From NCBI GenBank assembly GCA_022579005.1, contig MU401473.1, positions 1-64,000 on the forward strand: 64,000 nucleotides of DNA, written 5' to 3'. Below the pieces are notes generated by a model. That model did not search any database and was not told the origin of the DNA. It saw only the letters and a list, made by a program, of their open reading frames with translations. A program made the position numbers and the translations under genes. Shown one piece after another: positions 46,533 through 58,169 of the stretch (position 1 is the stretch's first letter; each line of letters opens with the position of its first letter). The DNA comes from Poronia punctata. Lineage: Eukaryota > Ascomycota > Sordariomycetes > Xylariales > Xylariaceae.

Positions 46533-48720
46533 GATCGAAGGAAAAGGAACAATTTGGCCAACTTTGACCCACCCCGAATATTGTGGATATAATAAGTGTG
46601 GCGGGAGGTGTAGGTAACTGATAAGCAGGTACGCTCGTAGAAACGTCGGGATACAACAGTAAAGGCAAGCACGAAGAGAATTATGACGATCTGTCGACGC
46701 CGACAACTTACCTTGGCCTTCACATACAGTTGATGGTATATATTGAGATGTGATCGAGTACCTACCTGACATTTCATCGGACGTTGGTTGTCACATCTTG
46801 CCGGAAATTCCCCGTCGACAATACATTGACAATGTCACCCACCTTCTAATCGCAATGCCGGGGTACGGTACCTAAACATTTCGTGCCATGGTGTCTTTCA
46901 AGCTGGTAGGAGGCTTTCCAATATTGGCGTTTACTACTCGCTTCCCCAGACCCTTTATCTTGGGTCTGAGGTGCCAATTGACTCATATCTATGTAAATAC
47001 TTACTTCTAAGGGTAGGGTCCAGCCCTGGCTAATGTGTCTCGATAAAGATATGGACGCATGTGCTAGATGGTCGAGGGGCTTATACCTAGGGTGTGTTTG
47101 CGGAAAACAGCGTGTTGCGTTATATTTCTTGAAGCATACCGTACGTACTTCCACTTGGCAGGATCCTTTGGTAAACTGGAATCCCCAGCTACCCACCTAT
47201 CCGAGGGGGTCAGCTGTCCTTTCAACGGCGTGCTTCATTGTTCGTCTAGGTAAGAGTTTGTCGCAGTCGTTACACCGTAGATGTAACTCACCGTGGTGGC
47301 GATAGGGGCAAGCGATGATTCAACAACCGCACAAGTGTGTCTTGAGCCTGCATGTCCGAGTAAAATGCCCGCTCAGGCTTCCCTTGGCTGCCAGACTGGC
47401 TTTCTCCCACTAGGTCAACATACAGTGACTAATTCCATGTCAATTCTCAGGTTCGGTATCTCGGGGGAGGTTTATGCATAAAAGTCGCGGGCCTTGGACT
47501 GGTTAAGGACCCAGCCTTCTACTATTGAAGCCTTTCGCTCGATACATGAAGTCCAGCGACTTGTCCGCCATATAGACCAGTGATCAGTAATGAGAACTTG
47601 GGCACTAAGCATCTCCCGCTGTGGCCAACCGTATTTACGAACCGTGGCGGCGCATTCAAGGCCGTCCAGTATGGACAATGCGTTGAGTGTGAAGATTGCA
47701 GATTGCAGATCGACACCCCGGAGGGCACAACACCTATGGCCGCTAAAGGCCGTCAAAGCCCGGGTTCGTTGTCGTTATGCACAGGCGGCTTCGTCGGTCC
47801 CTAAGGTCCAAGGAAAAACGCGGCAAAGAGATTGGCATGTATCTCTGACTCTAAGTTGTGAGGTTTCAGGTCCAAGGTCCAAGGTTCGAAATATCTGCCG
47901 TGTATAACTATGGTGGTCATCCTAAGGCCTCGTAGGTACTCGGTTCTCTCTGCGGACGAGGCCCGGAGTTGACTAACTTACAACTCACAACATAAAAGCC
48001 CTACATGCATCAGGTCACGCCTCTAAATTAAAGGCTTCTCACCTTCATACTTTCCATATCCCTTTACGATCCTCCAATGACATATTTTCAAACATCTCCC
48101 CACAATCCTGCCTATCCTTGTTACTGTTCGTTGACGAGCTTAACGTAGGTATTGATTGCCCCAAACGCACCTGTTCAGCATTCATCCCGGCGGATTGCAA
48201 CCACAGGGTCGCATTGCTCATTAGACATGCGTAGACAATAAGGGAAAGGGCACACGAGGGTGGATTGCCCAAGGGATGAAAACATGCAAGTAGGTAATCA
48301 AGCGGCAGGTTCGGATACAGTGTCCAGGCCGCGGCAAAGAGATTCGAGGCTTTGATCAATCATATGGTGTAACTACATAGGTACCCCTCTCACCCCTATT
48401 CTCTTCTCTGCACGTTCGGTTCCCATTTATTTCTATGCAAGACTCGAGGATATCAAGGAGGTCTGACCTACGTTCTGACCTCCATTTGCCAGTGCTCGGC
48501 GCGGTTTTGCTTGCTACCTACCTCTGCCGAGGGGGATTGAAAACATGCCTCTGCCCAGCAGACGATTACATGCTTTGACGAACTGATGAACGGGTACCAA
48601 GGCGCTCGTTGCCGTATATCTAAAGGTTGATAAGGACGGTACGGGAAAAGGGAGTTGGTCGGTTGAAAATAAGAATACGCGGCAGGCGAGCATATACCAA
48701 ACATACAGAGATTTGAATGG

Positions 48721-48935
48721 TTTTGGGGGGGGGGGGGGGCGGCGCCCCCCCCCCCCGCCGCGAGGAGCGTAGTTAGTGGGAGGGTGGGGGGGGTGGGGGG
48801 GGGGGGGANNNNNNNNNNGGTTCGGGTAAAGGGTTTTGGTCGGTTTAAAATAATAATACGCGGCAGGCGTGCATATAACAAACAAAACCTTTTTTTTTTG
48901 TTTTTCCCCCCCCCCCCCCCCCCCCCCAAAAGAAA
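48721..48935. other. Assembly gap with unreliable homopolymer flanks
   Basis: Ten N lie at 48809-48818, flanked by long G and C runs. The sequence right of the gap (about 48819-48889) is a degraded copy, roughly four bases in five matching, of the sequence left of it (about 48636-48706), sharing AATACGCGGCAGGCG and neighbouring words. This is the look of one locus assembled twice from poor read ends. Open frames across it are not real. Confidence 0.85.
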
Positions 48936-49567
48936 ATCCATCTTTTTTTATTGAGATGCTATTGTTGATCCGATGAAGAAGACGCGGACGTGGCTACCGT
49001 ATATACGATAGAAAACGAAGACCTGTCGCGGTCGGGACCGGAGACGGGGGATTGGGAACCCGTGCGGAGTGAGAATTTTAGCAGGGCTAGATAGACGCTA
49101 AATATATAAAAGATGCGCTTAAGACTATTGGCTGAAACTATTTAACTATTAGCTGTGGTCCGATGCAGTCTACCTACTTGTAATTCATTAGACATAAAAA
49201 ATGTCGCCGGCCATAAGCAAATAAGGGCAGGTATGCGTCGGTGCCGGCGGGGGATTCGGGGTAACTGTACGTGCATCTTGGCGCTGAGCCACGCAACAGA
49301 AGGATTGCCTAATTATCCTAGGTATAAGAAACGTCTTATAGTAGGTAGGTAAGACGGTATCGACGGACATGTATATAAGACGAATGACCCTTTCTTTCAA
49401 AAGACGCCGATTCATTTTGTATCATCTCTCATTACCCTATACCTTACATCCAAGGTAAACTGTATCTCAGGTAGCTTACGAGTACCGTACCAGTACAACC
49501 TCATTCATTGCCAACCAGTCAACAAAACAAACACACAGCGTTACAAGAAAGAAGAAAGGAAGAAACC
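48936..49567. other. Intergenic, SDR promoter
   Basis: No gene. A TATATAAG box at 49372-49379 lies about 190 bp before the SDR start and is a plausible core promoter. Confidence 0.45.
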
Positions 49568-50788
49568 ATGACATCCGCCACTGGATCAATCCTCGTCACA
49601 GGAGCCAACGGCGGGCTAGGCTCCAGCATCGCGCGGCAAATATCCTCATCCGCCAAATACGCCAAAACTTACCACGGGATCTACACAGTGCGCGACGTAG
49701 GGCGAGCAACAGAGGCGAAGAGAGCAGTCCAAAAAGCCGACTCGACAGGCCATACATACGATCTGGTGGCCTTGGATCTTTCCAGTCTGGCGAGTACGCG
49801 GAGGGTCGCCGAGGAGATAAACCGGAAGGTTGCAGAGGGCGAGATCCCGCCTATCCGGGCCTTGATTCTGAACGCCGCGACGCAGGAATATACGGGCCAT
49901 ACGATGACGGGGGATGGGTTCGATATGACGTTCCAGACGAATTATCTGTCGCATTTCTTGTTGACGCTTTTGTTGTTGAAGAGTATGGATAAGGAGAATG
50001 GGAGGGTTGTTGTTTTGGGGAGTTGGAGTCATGAGTGAGTACTTGCCCCTTTTTTCCTTTTTTTTTTCCAATTTCTCGAGGAAGATATACTAGACTAACA
50101 CCGGAACCAGCACGGCCGATAAACGAAATTTAATTCCCGGAGTAATGAGACCCTACGCAGAAGAAAAGTATAACCTCATCTTCAAAGAACCCATCTCAGC
50201 CGAGCCTCTGGCACGAGGGAAATGGAGCGTCCCTACAGAAGAGGATAAATCGGGGGATAATGGGTATAGAAGATATGGTGCATCAAAATTGTGCGAGATT
50301 ATGTTTATGTGAGTTTTTACTTGATCAACCACAGAAAGAAAGTAAAAAAAGACTGACGAAAGGGGGGGGGGGGAAAAAGGCGCGAACTCTCCAAACGCAT
50401 CAAATCAGATCCAACCCTCTCCTCCCTATCCATCCTCTCCGTCGACCCGGGCGCTATGCCCACATACCTGACACGTGAGCGGACACCGAATGCGCTGGCG
50501 CGAAATGTCATGAAGAGCGTTGCTTCGGTCGTCATTTCCGTCGTGGGGCATTTCCGGCCAGGGGCGGATTTCCGCACGACGGAACAGTCGGGGAGTGATG
50601 TCTTATATGCTGCTTTTGAACTTGATGGGGACGAGGGCAGGCCGAATGGGGTTTATTTGAATGGGAGGTTGCCAAGTGAGGTGAGTGTCGAGGCGAGGGA
50701 TGAGAGGAAGTGTGAGGTTTTGTGGAGGGAGAGTTTGGGGTTTGTGGAGTTGAAAGAGGGGGATACGGTTTTGGAGGGGTGGCGGTGA
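49568..50788 (+). CDS. Short-chain dehydrogenase/reductase (SDR), classical type
   Basis: NAD(P)-dependent oxidoreductase, substrate unknown. Three exons: 49568-50034, 50111-50308 and 50380-50788, giving 357 residues. The cofactor motif TGANGGLG is at residues 11-18, the NAA-type motif follows in the mid region, a Ser sits in GSWSHD (residues 151-156), and the catalytic YGASK pair is Tyr211/Lys215. PG of the conserved SVDPGAM follows. Both introns are GT-AG; the second contains a G homopolymer before its acceptor and a GACTGAC branch. The length is above the ~250-residue core because of an insert between the Ser and Tyr motifs and a C-terminal extension, a layout common in fungal SDRs related to retinol dehydrogenase or 3-keto-steroid reductase types. 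It is co-oriented with the tannase-family gene about 1 kb downstream, but no functional link is shown. Confidence 0.92.
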
Positions 50789-51784
50789 TGTTGTTTTTCT
50801 TTTTCTTCTTCTTCTTCCTTGTATGATTTTGTCTTCCCTTTTCTTGCAATGTTAAGAGTGTTCATCCTCATGATGGTATGGTACCTGGATAATGCGCTAG
50901 ATCTAATTTCATTAGAGTTGTATTGTCTCGTTTTTTGGTTTAATAATAATAAATATAACCCCGGCTCTCTCCGGAGAATGAAACTCCAAGTTTGCGGGGA
51001 ACCGGTTGATGGAACCTGATTGGATCGGATTTCGGAGTCTCTTACCTATCTATACCTGAAGTTTCTTTAACCATGGCTCCTAGTACCTACGGTAAGCCCT
51101 ACATCTAAATCTAGAAAATCAAAAAGTATGAGCACGTTTATTCATGCACGTACATCAAGTCTCGACCGTTAGTTGATATAGGTATTCTCTTTCCACTATA
51201 TGGCAACCTCATGGGATCCTCCAGGTCCACAAACGTACCTAGGGAACTGATGAACCATAAACAAGCGCAACCTGAAGGAAGCCATCCAATCCATTCCTAC
51301 TTGTACGCTTACCATACCAGCTCAAAAATACTAACCTAGGGTATATATAATTTCAGCCTGTCACTCTTACTCGCTCGGATTCTGCATGCAGCTATTCTAC
51401 CCAGATACACATTGCAGCTTACACACATACTCTCTCTAATGTGCTCTTATTGGCTCTCGTAAGCAGTAGGTAAAGTCAAGCAGGTAAGGTAGGTAAGTGA
51501 ATGCAAGTGCGTCAAGACTTGTGAGTTGGCTTCTCTACTTGCGTGAACAATCAGGTACGGATTTGGAAGGAAATGATGCGGAGCAGTAACACCGCATCCC
51601 GGAAGATGAGATATGGGGAACCCGTACCTCTTAACCTAAGGTAGGAAGAAGTGGTAAAAAGTATATAAACAGGCTTGCTCGTCGCTTCTTTTGATATAGC
51701 ATCGCAACGCCACGGACACCAAGAAAGTAAGGGTAGAAAGCCCGACTATCTATTTCCCCTCTCTATACTCTCGGTCAGACAGCC
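50789..51784. other. Intergenic, promoter of the tannase-family gene
   Basis: No gene supported. Holds the SDR 3' region (T/C-rich tail after 50788) and the promoter of the downstream esterase. Confidence 0.5.
51662..51669 (+). promoter_or_regulatory. TATA box of the tannase-family gene
   Basis: TATATAAA, 116 bases before the start codon at 51785, well placed for a short leader. A TATA box fits an inducible secreted enzyme. Confidence 0.5.
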
Positions 51785-53415
51785 ATGTTCAAAACTCTAA
51801 CCCTTATCCTCGCAGCCTCTGCGCTCGCAACAGCCGAAATAATATCACCCCGTACAAGACCAGTCGCCTGCGAATCACTTTCCGTCAACCTCCCCTACGG
51901 CGCAAGACTTCTCAACCTCACAGCTACGGAACGCTACAATGTCACGTACGGAGATATTCCTGCTAGCGTCGACATTTGCGATGTAGAAATATATCTGACG
52001 CATCGAGATGCCGGGGATGTCGTCCGTACGGCTATCTGGTTGCCGCTGGATAAAGAAAAGTGGAATGGTCGGTTTCAGGGGACTGGTGGTGGTGGTGTAT
52101 GTTCTTCTCATCTCCATCCCTTGGGTTAAGAGCGTAATTTAACTCTCGTATAGTACTCCACCGGATACTTTGATTCGCAACTCCTACCTCCTGTAGCACT
52201 CGGCTATGCAGCTGGTTCGACGGATGGCGGGGTGGGCGAGGATGGTGATCCCCCATATTGGCATCGTGATCAACAGCTCATCGAGAACTTTGGTAATAAT
52301 CCCCCTATTCCTATCCGCATCTTCATTTCCACGACTGACAGACGGAAACAGTGCATCTCTCGATCCACGAGATGACAGTCATGGGCAAGGAAATAACAGA
52401 ACTCTTCTACGGAATACCGCCAGCCTACAGCTACTGGTACGGATGCAGCACGGGCGGACGTCAGGGTCTGAGAGAAGTCCAGAGTTACCCGGACGACTAC
52501 GACGGCGTATTCGTCGGCGCACCCGCTACGAACTGGACCGAGTTGCTCACGGCCATGTTTTGGCCCGTAGTGGCGCAGAAATCGCTCGCCGAGCCCCTGA
52601 ACGACTGCCAATTGAACTTCATCACGGACGCGAGCGTCGCTGCCTGCGATGAACTGGACGGGGCAGCAGACGGAATCATCGGAAACCCGCTTGAATGCAA
52701 CTACGACCCGGCCGTCTTGGTCGGGGTTGAATATCCCTGCGACGAGGACAGCAGAACCGTAACGGAAGAAGATGCGGCAGTGTGGGCGGGGATTCGCGAC
52801 GGGCTCCACGACGCCAACGGTAAACGGTTGTTTTACGGGTTGCGCGAAGGCGCTAATTACACGGAATTATCCGTGAAGCCCAGCTTCGACCCGCCGAGAC
52901 AATGGATCGCCGATTTCCTGCTCGACGACGAAGACGCCGACCTCGACCGGATTGGTCTCGGTGGACTCGTCGAGCTGTTTTATAAAGCAGAGGCCGAATT
53001 CGGAGACTTATGGGGCACGACCGACGCGGATATCTCTGCGTTCAAGGAACGAGGTGGCAAGATTATTACTTGGCATGGCTGGGCCGATCAGTGCATCGCG
53101 CCCGAGAACACGATCGATTACTGGGGACGTGTGGTGGATGAGTTTGGCGACAAGAAGGAGGTGGATGATTTTTATCGCGTCTTCCTCGTCCCCGGTCTTT
53201 CGCATTGTTATGGCGGTCCTGGGCCTCAGCCGGATCTGTTTGATACTATCAGTCCGCTTGTGGAATGGGTCGAGGCCGGAAAGGTGCCGGATACGCTCTT
53301 GTTCGACTCGGGCGATGGTCCGTCGAGGAATATCTGCAAGTATCCTGAACACACGAAATATAAGGGAAGCGGGGATGTGACAAAGGCCGAGAATTGGGAA
53401 TGTGTTAGCTCTTAG
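51785..53415 (+). CDS. Tannase / feruloyl esterase family secreted esterase
   Basis: Secreted carboxylester hydrolase acting on plant phenolic esters (feruloyl or galloyl esters; which one cannot be told). Three exons: 51785-52096, 52154-52292 and 52352-53415, giving 504 residues, normal for the family. Residues 1-18 form a signal peptide (MFKTLTLILAASALATAE). The catalytic Ser183 lies in GCSTGGRQ, Asp396 in WHGWADQ and His435 in GLSHCYGGPG. Cys182 and Cys436 sit next to Ser and His, the CS-D-HC disulphide arrangement typical of this family. The lid/Ca-binding region with DELDGAADGIIGNP is present. N-glycosylation sequons (NLT, NVT, NWT, NYT) fit secretion. The first intron is 57 nt with an in-frame-length donor at GGT-GTATGT. 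Confidence 0.94.
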
Positions 53416-53585
53416 GGGTGGGGTCTCGAATGTTTCCAATCATTCTCGAATGCCTACTTGTCGAGTTGGCTTAAAATAGACTCTGACTACTTTATGAGCC
53501 TCTTCTGCGAGCTGTATCCCATCTGACATAGAGACAATCTCAGGAATGCATGGTGGATCGTCTCGTGATACTCTGTGTATTGGTG
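53416..53585. other. Short convergent 3' spacer
   Basis: 170 bases between the stop codons of the esterase and the WD40 gene; the two transcripts probably overlap at their 3' ends. Confidence 0.6.
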
Positions 53586-54906
53586 CTAATCTTCTTCCAT
53601 TAACGCGGCAAGCTCGGCCTCTTCTTCTGCTGTCATCAGACCATCGCCTGACTCTTCTTTCGCGGTTTCCTTTTCGACTTCCATGGCACTCTCCTCTTTC
53701 TCTTTGTTGATCCTGTCCAACTCACCAGTCTGCAACGGCCACGTCCGCACCGTGCCATCTATAGAGACGGACACCACTCGCTTGCCATGATCTAGGACTA
53801 CCAGATCGGTCACCTCGTTATAGTGACCTTCCAGTGTGCAATATAGTTTCCCAGACGTACGGTTCCAGACTTTGACATCTTCATCGCGGCCAGCCGTGAT
53901 AACCCATTGGTCCGTCACCGCAACGGTCCTTACATGATGGCCGTGTTGGATTGTGTCGTCGGTTGTAAATCCCTTTTGTCTGGAGAGGCACTTGGATGTA
54001 CCATCACCACTCGACGTCCAGAGATCCACGTCTTCACCCTCAACGTCAAACACCAATTTGTATACAGTCGTGTCGTGCTCGAGGATGTTTGGTCGGACCG
54101 AATTCGCTTCACCCGGGACTTGCTCTGCAAGCTGTTCAACCGTATCGGCTGTGATGCGCCATCGCCGGATATGCGGATCACTACTGGCGCCGACCAAGAG
54201 GATGGAATCAGGTGTAGACTCTACAGGATCGATGACGAGGGACTGCACTGCCATCATAGTGACAGTTTGATCCTGAATAACGTGGATCCGAGAAGCTGTC
54301 TCGATATCCCAGACTATGATCTTCTTGTCTGCACCTCCGCTGATGAGACATGCCTTGGAACCTAGCTGTGCGCATACAACGGCTTTCACAAAGTCGGAAT
54401 GACCGCTATACTTGCGCCCGGGCTGTTTCGTCTGGAGATCCCATGACCATATATCTTTATCCCAAGACCCGGCGAATACTGTGCCGTTCGTTGGACCGCC
54501 TACTGCTACGCAGGTGACAGGGGCAGTAGGACCTTTGAACACTTGCTTGGCTTCTCCTGACTAGAACCATGTGAGTTACTCGGACTCGACTGCGCTTTCA
54601 AATGACCCAAGATATGTAGTAAGTGTATGATTAAACTTACATCTACATTGACTCTGCGCACCGAGCCGGTAGACTCGGCGATAAGCAGGGAGCTTGGTGA
54701 CGAAGGGTCTGGGATAGCGGCGAGTAATTTTGACTTGAGCACGACGGGATTTCCATTCTTGTTTGTGGCTTTTGCCGTTCGTCTGTCAAGTAAGGCTTGT
54801 TCGGCACTAGGCAGATTATATTAGAATACGTACTGTCACGAGCTTGAAAATGTTGGATAACTTACTCTGTTTGGAAGAAATGCCCAGGCGATGTTCCCTT
54901 TTTCAT
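53586..54906 (-). CDS. WD40-repeat protein, unknown function
   Basis: Three exons on the minus strand: 54906-54866, 54806-54641 and 54560-53586, giving 393 residues. The start was chosen because the 41-nt first exon (MKKGTSPGHFFQT) is preceded by an in-frame stop, splices in phase, and yields a smooth FFQTDAEQALLDRRTAKATN N-terminus; an alternative longer first-exon frame stops at once after splicing. About six WD repeats follow, with GH...WD pairs such as SGHSDFVKAVV...KKIIVWDIET, GHHVRTVAVTD...DVKVWNRT and GHYNEVTDLVV...GTVRTWPLQ. The C-terminus is a Lys/Glu-rich helix ending in EEEAELAALMEED, a typical acidic interaction tail. It is probably a scaffold protein; complex and compartment are unknown. 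It is divergently arranged with the Ctf4 gene. Confidence 0.88.
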
Positions 54907-55574
54907 CTTGCCTGACGGTCCCTGTCTCTGTCTGTTGGTCTACCTGAATCGATGATGTTTTTTTTTTGCGGGTTGGCTCGATACACCTCGATCTCTTTTT
55001 ATTTTGAATGGATATCGCAGAGGATTTCATAGGCTTTTTCTCTCGTCCTTGAATATTCACAAAATCTCTAGGCAACAAAATACCAGTTCGAAATCATACA
55101 ACCAAGGGGTACTTGGAGGGGTTCGTACCTTGAAAAGAACCCCACGATGATTCACAAATGCGGTTAGACTCATATAGTGGAACTGTGAACATTGGATTTG
55201 GAAGTCAGGCCAGCACGGACCATCAAAATTGGAAATATTGACACCTACCCTGGAGACAATGGGTACGCGCTACGACACATAATCGTGGTGGGGTAATACA
55301 AGTTTAATTGATTGGGACGCGTCGCGGTGCGGTCATGTCGCGTCTAGTCCGGTTCCCAGTGGTTCCCAATTGGATTACTTCGACATTTGCGAGGAATCAA
55401 TTGTTGACACTAGGAAACCATCCTACGTTACTATATCAATTTGAACGAATCGCGATTTCTGTACCTGTCGTCTTTTCTTCACGGCTACAGATGCCAATAT
55501 AACATCGACGTATTGGACTTACGTATCGGCAATCGACCCAGGCCGACCGCCTTTTCTTTCATCTCTCACTCCCC
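54907..55574. promoter_or_regulatory. Shared bidirectional promoter of WD40 gene and Ctf4 gene
   Basis: 668 bases between two divergently oriented start codons. No TATA box on either side. The half near 55400-55574 is C/T-rich on the Ctf4 side. I see no MCB/E2F-type ACGCGT element; the nearest is GGACGCGTCGCG at about 55316-55327, which contains ACGCGT and would suit S-phase control of a replication gene. Confidence 0.5.
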
Positions 55575-58169
55575 ATGGCATCTACGGCCCCTTTCCGCCC
55601 AAGAGCCCGGCCGGCGCATACCCAGGGCTCTACACATTGCGCCTACACTCCCGATGGGTCAAAACTGGTCACAGTAGGCTCCAACAACACTATCCGACTC
55701 TACAAGACTGGCTTCGACGGAGAGCCTATCAACATCGATGACTGCCAGGAACAGAATGTCAGCGTCGCCGCCGCAGATGACTTCTTCGTCGTAGGATCCG
55801 AAGACGGCACCGTCAGCGTATACTCGATAAATAACGCCGCTTTCGACCGATTTCTTCTCCGGACCTCGCTTCCCATCAGAGATATCGCATTGTCTCCCGA
55901 CACTACGTGGTGTGCCGTAGCAAGTGACGAGTTGACGGTGAAACTTGTTCGAACCGACGACAACAGCAAGCTCCGACACCTGCGAGCACATAACAAACCT
56001 ACGAAACATGTTTCCTTTGACACAAAAGGAGACACGATTTCTTTGGCCTGCACAGACGGCGTGGTGTACGTCTACGATCTCGGCGGTGCGGAAACAGAGG
56101 ATCCCGAGTTGATTAGGAGGGTAGATGGTGTTATAGGCACGTTGGATATCGAGTCGGAAAGCAGTGCCGACATTGCATGGCATCCCGACGGCCGCGCCTT
56201 TGCAGTTCCCACCCCCACGCGTGATATACAAGTCGTGTCCAAGAATGACTGGGAGAGGCAACGGGTATTCGCGAATGGACACACTGGCGAGATTACCGCT
56301 CTAGCATGGTCTCCAAACGGAGCCATGTTGGCATCAGCTGGGAAAGATAAGAAAATCTTGTTGTGGGACACCAAGACGCAGGCCGTCATCTCCCGCCACG
56401 ATTTCGCAAATGTCCTGGATATTGCATGGCACCCTACCAGCAACATAATATCCTTCACAAACTCGGACGGGGAAGTATACATCTACCCCGACTTTGTGTC
56501 AGATCAACACGCCTCCCTACTGAAGCTTCCGAAACAACCCGCCCCTTTCATCCACGATCCTCTAGCCGAGACCAGCAACCTGAGAAGACCAGACACCAAT
56601 GGCTTACCCATGGTTTCGAGGCCTCGGAGAGATTCGGTTGGTAGCTATGACTCTCTCATGGACGGGCCTTTGCCGGAAGATGAGGATTTCGTTGAAGATG
56701 ACGATGGTGCTGGGTACGTGATTAACGGGAATGGAAAGCGGGTGATGGATGGTCTTGGAGAGCCTCTAAGTAAACGTCGCAATGTGCTGGAAATCGAGTA
56801 TCATGAAGCCTTCCAACCCGGGTCGACACCTTGGCGAGGGAACAGGAAATACCTCTGTCTGAACCTCATCGGGTTTGTATGGACTGTTGACCAGGACGGC
56901 CATAACACAGTCACTGTCGAGTTCTACGACAACGAGTTTCACAGGAACTTTCACTTTACCGACACATCACTATACGATAAGGCATGTCTAACGGAAAACG
57001 GCGTGGTCTTCTCCTGTCCCCCAACCGGTGACACGCCGGCAACGCTCTTCTATCGACCTCACGAGTCGTGGACACATCGTACCGATTGGAAGACACAGTT
57101 GCCCAAGGGAGAAGCTGTTCTTGCCATGTCTCTGACCGATTCGTTCTTGACTGTCACGACCACGGCCAACTACGTACGCATTTACACACTCTTTGGTATA
57201 CCTTACAAAGTGTATCGGCCCAAGAGCTCACCCATGGTCACATGCGCCAGTTGGAGAGACTATGTCATGACTATAGGCAACGGCCCGGCTGGTGGAGACG
57301 GACGGACGAGGTTACTCTATACGATTGAAAATATCAAAAGAGACGAGATCTGCCAGAACGAAGATACAGTAGCGCTTCCTCCAGGCGCAACATTAAAGAG
57401 TGTCTTTTTCTCAGACAGCGGTGTAAGCGATGGATAGCCTCTCACTAATACTCGACCTGTCAAGCTAACACGTTTCTAGGATCCATGTATCTACGATTCT
57501 ACGGGAACCTTACTCACCCTTTTACATTGGCGTCAGCCGTCTAGAGCCTGCTGGATACCTCTTCTCGACACAAAACTACTGCCGCGTCTGGCTTCAGGCA
57601 GAAAGTCGGAGACATACTTCCCAATTGCCGTGGCCGACAACAAATTCCACTGCATCATCCTCAAGGGCGGAGACGAATACCCATACTTCCCACGTCCCCT
57701 GCTTTCAGAGTTTGAATTCTCCGTTCCTCTCACGTCCGAACCGCCGAACAAGAAGAAGCCAAATCCCGACGCGATGGAAGACGACGACACAGTAGACGCC
57801 ACAGATGCCGATTCCGAAAACCGGAAACTGGAGCAGCAGTACCTACTCAAAGGCATCGAGGCGGCGCAATTACAAGACCTGGCCGATTCGACCCGAGGCA
57901 GTCACAAGCAGCGATCTCAACTTGCGCGTGTAGAACTTGAAATCGACAAGGCGCTTCTCCAGCTCCTGGCGATCGAGTGTCGCGAGGGTGAAGATAGGGG
58001 AATGCGAGCTCTGGAGGTAGTTGAACTGATGCGCGATCGTACAGGCCGCATGTTTGAGGCGGCCGGCAAGATTGCCGAACGATACGGACGCACTATCCTC
58101 GGAGAAAAGATTCGCGAAGTGGGCGAACGGCGCGTAAGCGGGTTAGAAGACGATGAGGAAGATCTGTAA
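55575..58169 (+). CDS. CTF4: Ctf4/Mcl1/SepB (WDHD1/AND-1) replisome hub protein
   Basis: Nuclear replisome adaptor linking CMG helicase to DNA polymerase alpha and to cohesion factors. Two exons: 55575-57422 and 57480-58169, giving 845 residues, matching fungal Mcl1/SepB length. Residues 1-310 form an N-terminal WD40 propeller (TPDGSKLVTVGSNNTIRLY; LAWSPNGAMLASAGKDKKIL). Residues 355-400 are an acidic linker (LPEDEDFVEDDDGAG). Residues ~410-705 are the SepB domain propeller (KYLCLNLIGFVWTVDQDGHN; NEFHRNFHFTD), and after residue ~720 come C-terminal helices that form the trimer and bind clients (LEIDKALLQLLAIECREGE). The intron is 57 nt with a GTAAGC donor and GCTAACAC branch; it sits after SDSG, in phase 0. 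Some fungal relatives have an HMG-like tail, which is absent here. Confidence 0.94.

Larger units (their letters stand above)
42131..48720. other. 6.6-kb gene-poor region
   Basis: No gene is firmly supported. It includes the promoter of the large minus-strand gene, repeated TACGAGTA words, and two minus-strand frames that read slightly protein-like (43755-44057, listed separately, and 47472-47756). These may be decayed gene fragments. Confidence 0.4.

Noticed and set aside
48468..48941. Open frames through the homopolymer/N region
   Set aside because: They read through the assembly gap and poly-G/C runs and are artefacts.
49568..53415. SDR plus tannase (and the distant MFS at 21.9 kb) as a biosynthetic or catabolic cluster
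   Set aside because: No backbone synthase, regulator or tailoring genes, and the MFS is about 26 kb away behind unrelated genes; two neighbouring enzymes are not enough.
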